DNA of 64,000 nt. Origin: Apus apus (taxonomy: Eukaryota > Chordata > Aves > Apodiformes > Apodidae). The notes below the pieces were generated by a model that searched no databases, was not told the origin of the DNA, and saw nothing but the letters and a program-made list of their open reading frames with translations. The stretch covers positions 9,628,748 to 9,692,747 of the forward strand of contig NC_067312.1 of assembly GCF_020740795.1 (NCBI RefSeq), in the 5' to 3' direction. Shown here piece by piece: positions 38,773-54,800 of this stretch. The position numbers were made by a program, and so were the translations under genes. Position 1 is the first letter of the stretch. Each line of letters opens with the position of its first letter.

Positions 38773-41709
38773 CCAAGAGTACCATGGCAGTCATAAACCA
38801 GAGCTAGAAGCACAGTTCCAATGCATACACCAAAGTGTTATATTTAATATTGCTGCCACCCCAGCAGGTTTTGGTGGCAGGTTTGTGTCTACCAAGGTGT
38901 CAGAAATACTGACCTTGGAAAATATTTGATTTTCAAGCTCTGTGCCTTCCCACCTGAAGCCTTATTAGAGGTCACTGGCCTACTGCATTTCTTCACCAGC
39001 CCTACTCTTTAATTACAGCTTAATTGCTGCTTTCATGGCAGAAATGACATTACACTAAAAACCTGACAAGCCTGTGGCTTCCTCTTCTGTGTGTGGGACC
39101 GATGGATTGGTTGTTTCTTTGAAGTTCTCTGGGGGCTCTTTCCCTCTGCTCTGCTACAACTTATCATAGATGCAACAGCCTGCATCACATCTCAGATGGT
39201 CCTGTGACCCATGTGCTGGAGTCTGCTGTCACTCCATTGCCAACAGCTACACCTTGTCACACACAAAAAAACAAAACTGCAAACCTCTGCTGGGAAACTG
39301 CAAGTCATCTTTTGTTAGCTGCTTCATCTGCAGTCACTTGCAGGCACACACAAAGCTCAGTGGCTCCCACATCAAGGACAGAAACCTGCAATTGCACACA
39401 AACACACCTGGCCAGATCCTGTTTTTTGAAGTAGGATTTGACCCCACAGAATTTGAAGTAACGTGGGGGACAGTAGCAGAAAGGCTAGCAGGGAGGAAGA
39501 CTCTTTAAGAAAGGCATGTTTAGTGATATCTTTGAAAACAAACCAGTTGATTTCCAGAACTGTGTCATGCAAAATACTGACATCTTAATAAAGAAAACTC
39601 TCAACCAAACAACTCCCTGTGTAGGAAAGCCTCAAATCTCTGCAGAGCACAATAAAAAGGCTGAGCGCCTTACAGACTAGCCAGGAAATAATATTGCACT
39701 TTCAGTCATTTATGTCTACCTTGTCCTCCAGAGACAAAACTTTGCACAGCAGCTCCAAGCCAAATACTACAACCAATTGGCACTGACTATTTACATCAGT
39801 TTTTTCCACACAAGATGCTGAGCCAGCAATGGTCTAGCAGGAGTTTTTATTTTAGCACACACATTTCCTATATTTGATACGACTACGCTGAAACAAATAC
39901 TTATTAGAAAAAAGTCCTGAGTAGTTGCTCCTTTAAACACAGCCCTACAAAAGCATCTGGAGGAACCTTCACGTAAGTCTCCATTTGCCCACCCATCCAT
40001 TTACTTATTTTACAGATACAATCAAGGCATATAGGTGATGTAACACTCTTGTATGATGGCTTTCCTGAGAACACTGTAGAGATCTTCCATTATTTCCAGT
40101 TGCCTCCAGAGTCATGCACCATGGCAGCATGGAAATCACCTACAGAAATCACCCTAAGTATTTGAAAAAGGTTTACTGAGTAAAATTACTTCAAGCAAGA
40201 ACAGAACAGTTACCATAGGCCAATCCATACAGCTTGTCCTGATCTGAAACACTTTTCCAGCATCCGTAGAATGCAAAAAAACCCTCCTCCTAAAACACTT
40301 TCCAGATAGCTTTTTAGGAAGGAATATGGCGGCATTGTTGTCTACCCACTGTTACTCTGCAAAAAGCTCTAGAAACTGCCTTCAGTAATCACTGTGTTGC
40401 ACCAACTGTAGCAGTATGCAAGTCCATGCAATATTCTGTAGCTGAGTGTGTGGAAATTTGATTACAGTTTAGTCTAGCAACTGACTGTTAAGATAAACCA
40501 ATTTTTCTTGCCCATTTATAAAGGATAGACACTTGTGCCCAGCTTTCCACTGTTACCCCTGCAGAGTTACCTACAAAACACAGCGTTTAGGAACCATGAA
40601 ACTAAAGTCAAATAAGTGAACAACAAAAAAAATCTCCCTCCAAACTCTCTCTCCACAAGTAACCTCACTGGAAGCAGCTTGAATACCTTAGTAAGTGAAG
40701 ATGTAACTAAGAGGCGATACACACACTTCTACAGAGCTTAGAGGCAAATCTCTTCCATGTGGCTAAAAAAAATTCAGTGCTCTGAGGGACCCACAACGAC
40801 GTAAGCTGCTGCAATGCAGCTGAAAGACAACTCCACTTAGCTTTAAACAAGTTACCTGAGGTGTATTTTCACCAAAAAAGCACAAAGCTCACTGAAGGCT
40901 AAATTACCTGCCTTACGGAACAGACCTTGCAGCCCCGCTGGGCTCCATGCTGGGATGCCTAGATTGAGATGCTTAGTTTAACATTAATTCAGGCACCTCT
41001 ACACTATCCTGGGGTTGCTAATGTGGTTACAGCACAGATGAATCCCCAGATATTCCTGAAGAACAGGATCCCATACTCACTCCTTTTCCCATGTGGTTGT
41101 AACAGCCATCACCAGCATGAGGCCAAGGACTGCCCACAAAACATCCTATCCCATACTGGACAGGAGGTTCCTTCCATGAAAGAGACTTAAGAAATCCATT
41201 AGAAGAAAATGTTACATAGCGGATACTGAAAGAGATTGTTAAATCATGCACCATGGGCTGAAAGACACAGCCAAATCATTAAGTTGTAAGAGATTAAAAT
41301 CATGAAGATGTAAGAGACAAAAATTTCTGTTGTTACAGAAATAATTTTTATTTCTGATCAAGGCATATTCATATACTTGTTGTCTACATAAAATGAAACT
41401 ATTTCAGAACTGTAGGTCCAATACTAAGCCAGCTTGTCACATCCTGCCTGTATGAACAAGGTAAGTGGTGGCTATTCAGAACATCACACTCATTGAAAAA
41501 GAATGCTTCTAGCCAATGATGGCTGCTTACTACCATCTTACTACCATCTCACTTCAGTGAGAACAACCAGAGGGTAAAAGACCAAAAAAATCAATGCTGC
41601 AAAATCAAATTAGAGATCATTTGTAGTACACAAGTATCGTACCCAGCACAAAGGAGCTGTAAGGTTCCCTACACTGTTTCATTGCCAGGACAATTTTTCT
41701 CTGGATTTT

Positions 41710-41724
41710 TGTTGTTGTTGTTGT
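41710..41724 (+). repeat. (GTT)n microsatellite
   Basis: Five GTT units lie in a T-rich context in intron 1. Confidence 0.85.
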
Positions 41725-42867
41725 AGCATTTCCACTGCTTCCAGGAGAGCTATGAGCTGCGGGGCTCCAAAGAAGAGCTGATGTGAACAGTCTATTAACT
41801 TAGTCTGTTTCACCTTCACCTACCGTGTTGGTTTCTTAGGAAGGCAGCTAATACCTCCACAAAGAAAACTGCCATAATCCCAGAGGAGCTTCTGAAGTGT
41901 AAACTCAAAATTCATTTTTTAGTCTTAGATATGCAGGGTGAGTGTTGTGAAGTGCTGATGTATTTGCCCCTAACCACCCAGGAAGCAAAGACAGAATTAA
42001 ACAGAAAAACTGTTCCACAGTGGAAAGACATTTAGAAAAATAATCAATTAAGAACTGACATCTAAATCCCTGATCTTGTTAGCATTGCTTCTGTGTACCC
42101 AAATGGCTGTCAGAGTTCCCCATCTATAGGAAGAAACCCTATTTCTACCAGAAAGACCATGAAAACATGAAATACAAATCTAATATTCAGTAAGTTTGCA
42201 ATGTGTTGGTTGCCTATAGCAACACAAGCAAACCACTGCCAGACTCTGCTTAACTGAGACTGTAATTTTAATCAATATTAATTCAGCACACATCAAATCA
42301 GATGTTTTTGCTTGACACAGAGCTGACATTTAAGTACAACTATCTGGTTCAAGAGTTGTTTTTTTAGCACCTAGACCTGGTTATACTTAAATATACAGTG
42401 GTACAGCACCACAAAATTAGCATGTTCTTAATCAACACTGCATATAGTAAATTTAAATCTTTCAAAGAACCATCATTTATTCTAGACAAAAGACTTCAAA
42501 TTTGAAGTTTCTGCTGTCTGCCACCTCTTCCTTTGGAAAGCAAAGCTCACTACCTAGTTTCGTATCTATAGCTCTTTTGAGAAGCAGAAGGGCCCACAGA
42601 TGTGCAGCATATCACCAAAGAGGGCTACAGCAGGGCTTTCCCAATATATCTACCAGATGACAGTTTTCACAGTGATGGGGCACATCACCTCATGAATCTC
42701 CCAGAAATTTGGGCAAAAAGACTCTTCCACTGAGCAGAAAGTTTTACTGACTTCGGCTCATCATAAGATTTCTGTGTCTCTTGCCCACATGCTACACGTT
42801 TCGGGACACAACTAAGACTCTTCACTACCAGTTGTCCAGGTTTCTCTATTAAAGAACAGCTGTTCTT

Positions 42868-42899
42868 TAATAATAAATAATAAAAATAATAAAAATAAA
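42868..42899 (+). repeat. (AAT)n-rich low-complexity tract
   Basis: Imperfect AATAATAAAATAAT-type repeats; no tail of a recognisable retroelement precedes them. Confidence 0.75.
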
Positions 42900-45800
42900 A
42901 GGGACAAAAGTTTACAGACAGGATAGATTCAAACAATTTGGAGGAGAGAAGAAAGACTTTGCTTAATTTTTAAAATTTCTCCCTTCAGCAGACCACAGTG
43001 GATTGAGCTTGGGTGCAATTTCTCCCTTACCAGGGAAGAAACCTTCCTCAAGGTAGGGCCAAATAGGTGGAAAAAAACCATCAGCTACAAACAGCAACGC
43101 AGGCTAAGGGGTTATAGCAGATGAGACAAGTAGATGTGACAGGTTTAGCTAGTGACCACAGACCAGAAACACACTGCCTACACCCCAAGTCCTACACATG
43201 TGCTTTTGGAGTGGCCCACAGTCTTTCGATTTCTTTGTACTGCTGTGTACTTGCTGCACCAACACAGTGAAATGACAGTTTACAGGAAAGCTTTACGTTG
43301 CAAGCCCTGAATTACTCCAGCTTACCCAAACTTGTCAGAAGCCTGCAGGTAGAAAAGGGACCACCACATACACCTCCTCCTGTTCACTAGATATTTAGCC
43401 CATTCACTGGACCCTGTAATGCAGCTTAATTTCTCCAATCTAAAGGCCAGCCTTGAAAGCTGCTGTTTCTCTTGCACATTTTGTAGATAACATTAAGCAT
43501 ACAGAAGGGGGGCTGTCTGCATTAAAAATAAGACATGTCACATTAAGCCACAGATGCATTCTATAAAAGCTGGGCAAAAGCTTTTTAAGCAAGCACTCTA
43601 AGTAATACTACCTTTTCTTCTTGATACTACTTGGCCTTTGCATTCAATAGGCATTCAGCACAGTAAAGACTACCCTGCAGTTGAGTTATAGGGAGGACAG
43701 TCCTAACCGAGCACCATAGACATTGTTAAAACTATAGAAAATCTTCTTCAAGTTATGAGAAAGGCATATGGACTTCAAAGAGCAGCTCCTCTGGAGATGA
43801 GAAAGAAACCCTGCTAGCTCCTTTACCAGCAACTTTTAGCCCAGCATCCCAGATTTGCTTCCATAAACTTTAGCACAAGAGTCACTCAAGATGAAGCATA
43901 AGGCACAGCCTAACATCTGGGGCTAGTCTGTGTCCTGTGATGCTTCCTGGCATGTACGGCCACAGACTCATCTCTGGCTATAACATTTGAGACTTAGACC
44001 ATGCAACTTGCTGCGGAAGAAGTGACAGAAGCTTGCAGCAACACCACATCAGAAGTGAGACAGTTAAGTTTACACATCCATGTAAGTAGAGCTTAAATAC
44101 GTGCCATGGATGTTACTGAAGACTGTCCATTGCACTGTAAGATAGAACCCGGAGAAGTGTGTGCAAGATACATATACAGCCTGGAAAAGTGTGTGCACTG
44201 CTACTGCTAGACAATGTACTATGAAACTCTGTTTTTCCAGAGCAATGCCATGCAATCATTTATTTTAGAAACCTGGATTAAGACTTAAAGAGTTCTAATA
44301 TTTCACCCACTACAGTTACTGCTGGAAGGGAAACATCTAGTGCCCAGTGAAAGATTGATGCAGTACCAAAGCCAGCACCTAGTACCCAAGACTGCGTAAA
44401 AACTGTAGTGATGCTCAACATCTCAAATAGAACTAATTACATCCTCTTACCAGAAGTTACTGAGCTTGAACAAACCAAAGCAACACGTAAAGATTAATTT
44501 TCTTTCAGTGGCAGCTGTAAGAATCTCAATCCTTCCTTCATACCAACCTAGTAGTAACAATGCAGATTCAAAGGGAAGGTGTTGCTCATCTCAAACATAC
44601 CAACTGAGGTTTGGAACCAAACCAAAAGGTTTCTCCTTTATTTCTTATTTCTCAATCTGACTTCAGGGGCAGGAAGGGAGGAAACTAGAGAGGGAACCAG
44701 ACCACTGCTGCAGTGGTCTTCCTCCAGGAGGTCTCCACCTGCATCTTCCTTCTAATCGACTCTGCCCTTACACTTCAGTTTCTCACCTTTGTCTGGAGCA
44801 TATCCCTGCCCCAGTCTCACTACGCTCATACCATCCTATTTACAACCCTGAAAAAAATCTACCACTTGTAGGTTTGTAGGGTCCTTCTTTGTGGTTTTAA
44901 GGGGGATTTCTAGCAGCTATTCTATCCCTGAGGCATTAGACACACTGATGGTCTCCCTCACTACTCAATTTAAGCTCTTCACAGAGCACTACTTTCTGAT
45001 ATAACAAGACAGGACAGAGACCAATCTCAGCAATAAGTAAAACACTCTCCATCTACTGACTCAGAAGTGTGATGTCCTCAAGCATGAAGACCTTTTAAAT
45101 GGCTTGGGTTTTTTAGTTTTGTTTGGTTTGGGTTTTTTCAAGGAGACTGCTAAAATTCTTCTATACACTTGGGGACTAATAGGATCTATCAAGAGTCCAC
45201 TAGCTTTGTGCAATTGAAGATGATGTTGCATTTCAGCCAGGTCTGAAGACAGCAGAACACCTGCAGCAGATAACAAGATATCCACTGACCTGGAGGCACA
45301 CCATGTGGTAACAGCTCCTTAAAATGTTATTCTCTCTCTCCCCCGCTCATCAGTGCTGAGATCTCAGGGATAAATCTTTCAATTTCAAAATACACTTTTA
45401 CTTTCAATTCAGAGATTTCCGATCTACACATATCACCCAGCACAACTCTCTGCCCTAAATAAAGTTTTTGCTCTTTCCTGGTACAAACCCAGGTGAGCTG
45501 CAGAGCAGCAACCCAAGTCAGAAAACTTTAACTAGGCTGAAACATTCACTGGGCATGGTTGGTAGTTTTCCAGGTGCTATGACAAACTGAAAGAAGGCCA
45601 GATTTACAGAATCACTTCCTATGCTTCAGCAAGCAGTAAAAAAAAAATTTAGTAAACCTCAGCGGTTTATTAGCCCTCTCTCCATCCTACTGTAGAGTAA
45701 TTACCAAGAAACCTGTAAATACTAGCAGGTAGAAACAGGACAAATTCAGACAGAACTGCTAAATAAACTATTAAAATACTGCAACAATAAATCTTTAAGA

Positions 45801-48800
45801 TTTTATATTTCTAGCTTTTTTAATAAAAAGTTTCTGCATGACAAAATTAAGTAGTTTAAAATAACTTCAGAAGACTGCCATCTGGTTGCTTTAGCATTTA
45901 AGGAGCCTGTAACTTGAACTGTTGACACTATTTAGTAGAGGATTAATCTGAATCCTAACCATAAAGGGTTTTTACCATGTCTGTTAGGTACCTCTTGCCC
46001 TGTGAAGGGTACTGTACAACCCACCAGTACTCAAAGCAACCACAGCACAATGCCCTCTTCCAAATCCATGAGATGCACCAAGAACTTGGCTGGAGCATGT
46101 ATTTGGAGTACCCTACTACAAATTAATCAAGTAGCTCTGGTTCAGAGCGCTATACATGCTCCCCACCTGAGCACTGCATACACCAGCTGATCCAGAGCAA
46201 AGCTTGAGTTCAGGCAGCACTTGCTTACAATAGACTTGGGCTCTGGGCAGGCACTTGAGGTATTAACTGAGGGTCAGGCTGACATATTCAGCAAAACTTA
46301 CCTAGAAACTCAGGGAAAGACAATAGCTAGCTTTTGAAAAATCTGACCCAGCAATACAAAATGGCAATTGATACTGCTGTTGACATACTATTTGAGTGAA
46401 GGATAGTATTTCCAAATGCATAACACTTTTTTGAAGTTTGAGAGGATTCCAGTGGCAGTGAGAGAGTCATAATGGCATTCACTATTCACTGCAATACAGC
46501 ATTTGTAAGCACTACAACCTACTACCAGGGAAGCAGCTTTGTCTTGGAAGTGCAGGCATATGTCCATCCCAAACCTGCTATTTAGACACACAGTAGCAGT
46601 TGTTCCAAAAGAAAAAGCAGTAGAGGACTAATGCAAATAGCAAAATACTAATTTGGGAGTGATCCCGGTTAAACTTGGTATGATTTACCAGTTAAGCTGA
46701 AGGTTTTTTTTTATTGTTACTGGCATTCAACAGAAGTCCCATGCCCCAGTACTAACCAAGGAAAAGCACTTCTATCTTTGCATGACAAAAAGGATGAACT
46801 GACTTCAACCTTGAAAAATTAAAGGATTTGTCATGTTTATCAATTAAGATCACAGCCTGAAGTACAGCTTCAGACTATTAAGAGCAACTTCTTCAGCCCT
46901 GCTAAACCAAAAAAACAAGTTTGCAGTACCATGGGAATAAAAATCTCAGCAAGGGTCTAATATACTTCAGAAGGTCAAGCTTGGAGCAGTATTTAATAGG
47001 CCTGCCTCAGTCATGCCTCTTGGCTCTCTGTGTGTCAGCATGAAAACGTTATCACTATTTCAGCCAACTGCTGGTAATTCCCTGTGATGTTAATGAGTTT
47101 TGAATTTATGCTAAGTCGCCCGGCAGGTTCTTCCGCAGTATCTACCAACCACTGTACCAACGGAGGATACCTGTGGTAAAAGCATCTAGCTTTCTCCCAG
47201 TTATTAATTATATAGCAATCCAGACTCCAGAGACCATTTGAAGATCTTTCAAAAACAAAGTATCAACTGGCCTGGAAAGAAATAGTCAATGAAAACAGAA
47301 CAGGACTTGATTTTGAGTTCCTACGTATCTATTAAAAAAAGTCTACCACATGTTCCTAAATTTCTGACCAATCTTCCACAAAAGATCAGTCAGAAACCAA
47401 AGTTCAAATGTTTGATCCTCATACTAATTAAGATTTGAAAGGGCTATCAGCACCTTGTGCAATTAAGTGAATTTGCAACACTAGAATAACCTTGCAGCCA
47501 AATGTAAACTTAGAAGTTGAAAAGTTTGAACACTTAACACTGAATTTTTCTAATCTTACAGACTTATCAATGGTCGTTCAGCACCAGAGCCACTGTCAAA
47601 CTGCCACGACTTACTAAGAGTAAAATTTCTTGCTCATAACACAGAATCAAAGAACCATAAAATGGGTAAGGAAATTAAGTAAGTAAGCCAGCATCAAATA
47701 CACATCTTACACCAGTAAAAGCTCCTCATGCCTCTCCAGGCTGGTGCTTGGATATTAGCCACCAGCTCCTCAAATCTGGACTGCTATATAGGCACACAGT
47801 ACTAAATATTGCTTCAAGAGTTAATCATTTGAACAAGCAAGGCAAATCTTTGGCACTATTAGAGTCTCTATCATGGACTAACTAGTTTCCAGATCGGAGT
47901 TGAAAAGCGAGTTGGTGTCTTGGCAACACACACATACTTCCTGCATCTCATACCCAGACTGGACAGCAACCAGGGTTGCAGTCACTGAAAAGAGGTTAAG
48001 TGTGTTCATGAATCTCTGTTTGTCAAATGGAGCACAGCATATGGCCACAAAGCAAGTGGCAAGCACTGCAAACCTCTGAAAGTCAATACAGAAGCACCTC
48101 TAGATTTCATGTGTGCTAACAATCATCCTCAACTGACAAACTTTTTTTGATGGGTTGTTCTCTACCTGCAGAATTTTTCCACCCAAATTCAGAAATAAAT
48201 TGTTTAAGAATTCAATGTTGCAAGTACAGAAGTTTGGAGTTAAGAAAGCCTCGTATCTGACATTTCCCACTGCAGCATGAAGAAACTTTTTTTCTGCAGA
48301 AAGCATGGATTATAAATGTAGCTACATAATCCAAATGAAGCATTCTCCCATAAACAGATAATCTCTTTCTAACAATTCTTACATGCACAGCATGGATCAT
48401 CTGTTATTTTCACAACCACTTTGCCCTAATTTTTGCAAGACATACAAGAAACTCTTTTCAGAGAATTGCTTTTGTGATACGCTATCTAAAGGACATACAC
48501 TGAAGGTTTTGGCTCTGCTGGAACAAAGACAAGGAGCAGTATGACTTTTTACTCCATTGAGCAGCAGAGGAATTGCTTTGCAAAATTCTAGACTCTATCT
48601 TTGCATTAACATCCTGAAGTGGCAATACCTGCCACTTGAACCTCAGTACAGATGCATCGCAACACATTTTCAAGAAGAGCTGGACTTTTTCTAACTCCTT
48701 TACCATACTCATTCCCTTAATCCTAGTGCAAAGAACAAAACTGAAATCTAAATGCAACTTTTGAGACATACATGTTTACAGAAATGGAATCACTAGCTGG

Positions 48801-51800
48801 CAGTCTCCCCTGGGCTTATCAACTGCCAACAACCCAACACGAAATGCAGCTTTTACATGCTCCAGTGGGCTAGGTGACCTCCATCTTCAAAGTCTGTGAA
48901 CATGCTGTTCCTATAACTATTCTCAGTATTGCTATTCACTTTTTTTTTTTTTCTGTACATAAAGGGAAATTAAGATCAGAGACCTAGGCAGAACCACAGA
49001 CCTGAAAGAGGTTGGCAGGGGAGAGAGGAATAGTAAAGCCCTCCCTGGACTACAACACAACTTTGCTTGCAAGATTCTTCAAAGTTTGAGAATCCTAAGC
49101 TTAGGAAAAAAAGCTTTTTCTGCTGCTTCTGTATCACATAGATCCAGTGAAGCCCTGTTACTCATTCCCATCCTGTTCACATACCATCCCTGCAGCTTGT
49201 CTCAAGGGATACCCTGCTCAGCTATCTCTTACTCCACAGATATTCCACAGCCAAATGCTACATGAAGCAAGGTTCAGGTACTGTGCATTCTCTTGTGCTT
49301 GCAAAATAAATTCACATTTGAATCGATTAGGGCTCAATGCTACAACTGAAATGCGTTACAGAATTTTGATGATGCAGGTTGTACTTAAATTAAACCTATT
49401 TTGCTGCTGGAACACAGCTGTCCCACAGAAGCATGGGACTGGAAGTGCTGCTGCAGAGGCTAAGGCAACAGGGCAGGTCACTGTATGGACAAAGGAACAC
49501 TGGACATTTCTCTATACACCTGAGACCTCCTGCTCCAAAGCACACAAATCTGGAAGGATGAACCTTCACTAGTTTTGATCCATCAGTGCAATCTTTCCTT
49601 TCTACGCCTCAAACCACAAAGCGGTGCCTGCTGAAAGCCTGTCTCTATGTGGTCAACTGGAGTATCTGCTCTGGCTGTAAGAGGTGATGTATTTTCCCTT
49701 TGCATCACATGCACGTGGTTGGGAAGAAAATCATGCTTTCATACAAAGAAGCGTATTGTTTTTAGAAGTGTCAGTCACAAGACTGTGCCAGGGAAAAGCT
49801 TACAATGCCATTTCTGGCCAAGAACAGTCCTATTTGTTCTTTCTTTTCAGTTAACAACATATACCCCATGCAATATAGATATCTCTCCTTCTCTATCCCA
49901 TTTCTCAGGTCAGCTTGCTCAGACAGCTCCCTGGATGTTTAGTTCTGCAAAAAAAAAATATTGAAATTTGTCTTTTACTACATCTTAAGCTACTTGCAAC
50001 AACTGACCAGAAAACAAGTTTCAGATTCAAAAATAAACCCCACAGTCAAGTCACAACCAATGAGGATAAGCCTCACAAGTACTAAGTGCATTCATCTACT
50101 GCATTAACAATTGCAGGCAAAAGCCTTAACATGCAGAGCTTTCTAACCTTGGCCACAAACATGAGGATTTGTCTTATGGAACTGCTCTACTGAATAAATT
50201 AGCATCACCACTATGGTTCCTGTGCGATTTGTTTGACAGTCAATACAAAAAACACTGAGGACCAGACTGGGCTTACTGTACTCCAGTACCTCTTTCAATG
50301 ACATACAGAATTTACAGGTTGGTTTTTTTAATATATGGTGACCTTAACAAACACCTCACATCACTGCAGTGCAAGACAACAACAATTATTTCAGTCAGGA
50401 GTTCAACTAGCAATTCAGTAGGACTGGGAAGCTGAGGAAGAGTGGATTTTAATCCACTTACTGTCTCATCTCTAACAGATATTAGACCTGTACGCTCTGA
50501 CATGCTCTCAGATGTTACTTTCCTAAAACTAGCTTGGCTCAAAACATGGGAAGGCTCATCTGCTTACAATGTCCTATCACTAGTCTGCTGAAAGGCTGCT
50601 ACATCAGCAAAGAGTTAGACCAACACAGTTCACTGTCTGGGGACATGATTTAAGAAATATTAACAAAAGAGCATAGACAAGCATAAATTAATCCCTTCTG
50701 ATTTTACAAACACGGCTCTAACCAACAAGTCCTTTAGTGCTCTTTCAACTGTTTTTCTGTGAGAACTGCAGTACTTTCTCACTTTGGGGGAAAAAAAGAA
50801 GCTTAAAGCACCTTAAGTCTGAGAGTAGCATCACAGAGGTGCACACAAACATGAAAATTCTCAAGTTACCTTGAACTGAATAGGTTCAGTGCATGGGACT
50901 CAAATAAAGAACTGATGAAAATACAAAAATTATTGCATATAAGGAAGCTGAAGATACTTGGTCCACCAGAAAAAAAAAATTATCTTCTGCTGGCCAACCT
51001 ATGAGATCTGCTTGAAAGCAATAAGCAGGAGAGGCCGCCACCAAAACAGGCTCTCTCATGTCAGCTCAAAAGCTCTAGAACTGTGGCAAAGTTAGTGAAC
51101 GGAAAGACACCACCACATGCCAAATTCAGTGGGAGTTAGGGAATGAAGCAATAATTAGGTCAGCATAAACATCTCCGACACTGACACAGGAACCAAGATT
51201 TGCTTTCACCTGGGGCCACATACAAACTGAAACAAGACATAACCTAAATAAAACAGTTCATTTGAATAAGGATGTACTAAATCACTAACCTACATTCCCA
51301 TGCAATCAGTAAAACACACAAGACAAAGAAAAATGATGATCATTAGAATATCACTGCTGTGCTTGGCTCCTTGAAAAAGAGACTGTCTGCAGGATTTATT
51401 AGACTGAACACTGCAGAGCTCAAAAGGTCAGCTGCTCATACTAATGGATCTCAGTTCACTAAGGACACAATGAAGAAAGAGAAAAACAGTGTCAGACAAG
51501 GGTGAGGCAAGACACTGCACCACAACCAAGGAGGAAGGATTCATGTCTGATGGTCCTGGAAATGGGAGGAAACAAAAGCCTGACAGTCTCAACAATGTGC
51601 TCTGGCAGACAAATGGGGCTTGGATACAGGAATTACTTGGTGGCTAGTTATTATAGGCTAGCCTAATCTGTACTATGGCTTTGTTTAGGCTTTCTCCACT
51701 AAGTCCAGACAGACAACTTGTCAACAGCTGTAGTAAAGTAGTAGTACTAAGATCAAGAAGAATTTAAGTATGTCCTAGCAAAATAACTTGTTCACAAAGG

Positions 51801-54800
51801 CTGCACCTCCACTAGACAGCTTGCCAGTATAGCAGGAATAGGTTTTAAAGATGTAACAAGTGGTAAGCTCCCTTTTCCCTTCTGTACAGCAAATCTTACC
51901 CATGTTTAAAGAGCCAAGGCTTTTCTCAACAAAAGCAGCATGTGCTATTTTCAGTTTTATTACTGAAAATAAACTTATTTCAGTCCACAGCTAAGATGAC
52001 TCAGCAAGTCACCTAATAAGAGCAGCTAGAATGCAGCCAGTATATTCTGCATGTACTTACAAGAGCATCTTTTGCAAGAAGTTTCCCAGAGTGACCATTC
52101 TTGCTATCCTGTTAATTGGTGATTGATGTGTCCAATAGCTGAGCAGATTCCCTAGCAAGTAGTCTTCAAAAACAAAGAAAATTTCCACCTAGAATTTCAT
52201 TCACTCCAATTCACTCCTCAGAGCCACATCAGTGAAGCAAATACTTGCTTTCTATTGCATACTACAAAATGGACACCAATCCATTGCACAAGATCACACT
52301 TTAAACCTCAGAAAGCATAGACAACACAGGGTCCAAGCGGGAACTGCTGGATTTACTAGCTGAAAGAGGCTGCAATGCTACTATGGTAATTTTACAGTGA
52401 CAGATATAGAATAACCTTAGAGGGACCTTATATTCAAAATGGCACAAGACTTCACCTAAGATGCATGGCATGGGCGAGTGTGAGGGGAAAGCACAGACAC
52501 ATTTCTACAGACTGTCTGTGGAAAGTGACAGGTAATTGATCTGCATAGAAGCTGCAAGACAACTATTCCAGTCAAGGTCTTAAAATGTCTGGGAAAAACA
52601 GACACACCATCATGACCAACTGACTCTCAGTCCTACTGTTAGCCAGCTCAACTCCTACATCCCCTGCTCCATAGATCAAATCAGTGATGGAGTCTCCTCT
52701 TCTATTCTTATCAAGTTCAATCTGCAAATTCATAGCCAGAAAGACTTAACTGCAGAGAGGCAACATAAGCCCTACAGCCCTGTTGGTAAGCTGAGGGCTT
52801 TTGTTGAATGAAGGCTTGCAGAATTTCAGGCCTGCCTTGTTCTCCCCTCTCACTCTGGCATTTTGCTCATCTTGTCCAACTCTTCATGGACCTACCACTA
52901 CCTGCTGGCTGTATTAGTAGCAGAAATTAGTATCTGAGTAGATACTAGTATCAAGCAACAGACAGCAAGCTCCTGGGAGCTGTGGAAGAATCTCAGGAGG
53001 GGACTGTGTAGGTTTAAACCTTAACAGAGTTCAGTACCCTTGTTTAAACACCTTTCTTCACTCAAGAAGAGATTTTTCTAACATGACTGACAGAACAACC
53101 ATAATCAGAGCTTGTACAAAGAAAAGGAAACTATGTGCCTGTAAAGACAGTGCCAGCCAGAACGTGCTCCCATGTCCTGACAGGTCATCCTCTAGCTACA
53201 CCAGCTGCATCCCTCACCACAGTCCTTGGAAGCCTGTACTGGATCATTGCTGGAGTTTCAGCTTGGCCTAGGGTAGTAATAAAAATGCTCCTGTACATCT
53301 GCACCAAATGCCTGATACGGGACAGGGAGGGAACAGTATGAACCCAATAAACCAAAGTGTGCAGGGAGGTAATCTTTAGACTACTGCTATAGACAACACT
53401 GCAGCACAACAAAACAGGCTCTATAATGAAAAGCAGCACTATCTGAAATAGTCCTATTTCAGAACCTGTAGTACTGCAACATTACAAATCCCATGTATTT
53501 TAAGCATTTCCAAAACAGAGCTGTGTAAGCCCTGGGCTACATTACAACGAATGCACACGGGGATGACATTTTCACTTTAGAAGCTTTTTGCTTCCAGAAA
53601 GATGAGTTTCTTGTGCATCTGCATTAGAGAACTACTGTTATGTTAACAGACTATTTCTATCCCCTACAGGTATAACCTTTCTTTTTTCCTCTTAGTTACT
53701 TTTGATTTTCTATTTTTAGGTTTTCCCCCATTTTAGGTATGCATCAGACAAAACAAAGACATCTTAACACACACAGAATGACCCTCCTAGAATGAGATAG
53801 TCAATATTTTAAAAAAACAAGAATGCAGTTTATACAAGCATGCTAAGCACTCCTACTGTCCACTGACTAAAATTATATTTATTTTTTTTTAAACTAAGTA
53901 TCCAGTAGACAATCTAATGTTTTCTTCTCTGTTTTCCTCTTCTCATGTTCAAAAAAAAGTTGTATAGAAATTTTCTATCTTTACAGTTTCAGAAAATTTT
54001 ACACCTCCAAAATCAGCATTGATTTGCCACCTCTGCTAAAAAGCCAACAGCATCACTGTAGGATGTGGCTAAACAAAATCCTTAGGTTGGCTATTGTTGT
54101 CAAAACTAGAGGCACCAATCCAAGATCCCAAAGCCTGGCAAACATCTACAAGGAAACAGCCTGACCACAATTCTTCAGAGATATAAGAACCATCAGCCCA
54201 ATTTATCTGGAAAGAGATCCCATTTTTCATGCGGACCAGGAGCTGGGAAACAGAAATACTGCATTCCAGCTGCTGCTGTCAGAACACAAGCCAAAGCCTC
54301 AGGAGTTTGTGTCAAGGCTTCTCTGAAGCTGCTGCACATTGACAGGTGCTTTTTCTTAGGAAAAGTCATACTGGTGCCATGTGGGCAAGAGCACATTTAC
54401 TGCCATTTTTGTGCTAAGGACAGAAAATGTCTATGTCAGTGTATATGAGCAACGTATGATCCAACACCGTCATCTGTCTGCCATCACGTGCCAGCCAGTG
54501 CTTTAGTATATCCTAGAGACACGGGCCCAGGAAGGTTTCATGCATCAGTGGAATTCAAAATACAACCCCACTGCATCATGCTCAGTGCATTTTTTTAAGT
54601 CAAAAATATTAAGCACTTCGCAGGAGTTTAGCTAACAACACAAAACATAGACTTAGAAATCACAGGGAGAACAGCCAGTGAGGCTCCACTGCTGAGGAAA
54701 AGATGGGTCAACACATAATTATAGGCTACTTAATTCCTATTTCAAAGACTATTTCAATTATTTCTCTCTGCAGTATCCTCACTCTGCAAGTGTCCCTTAT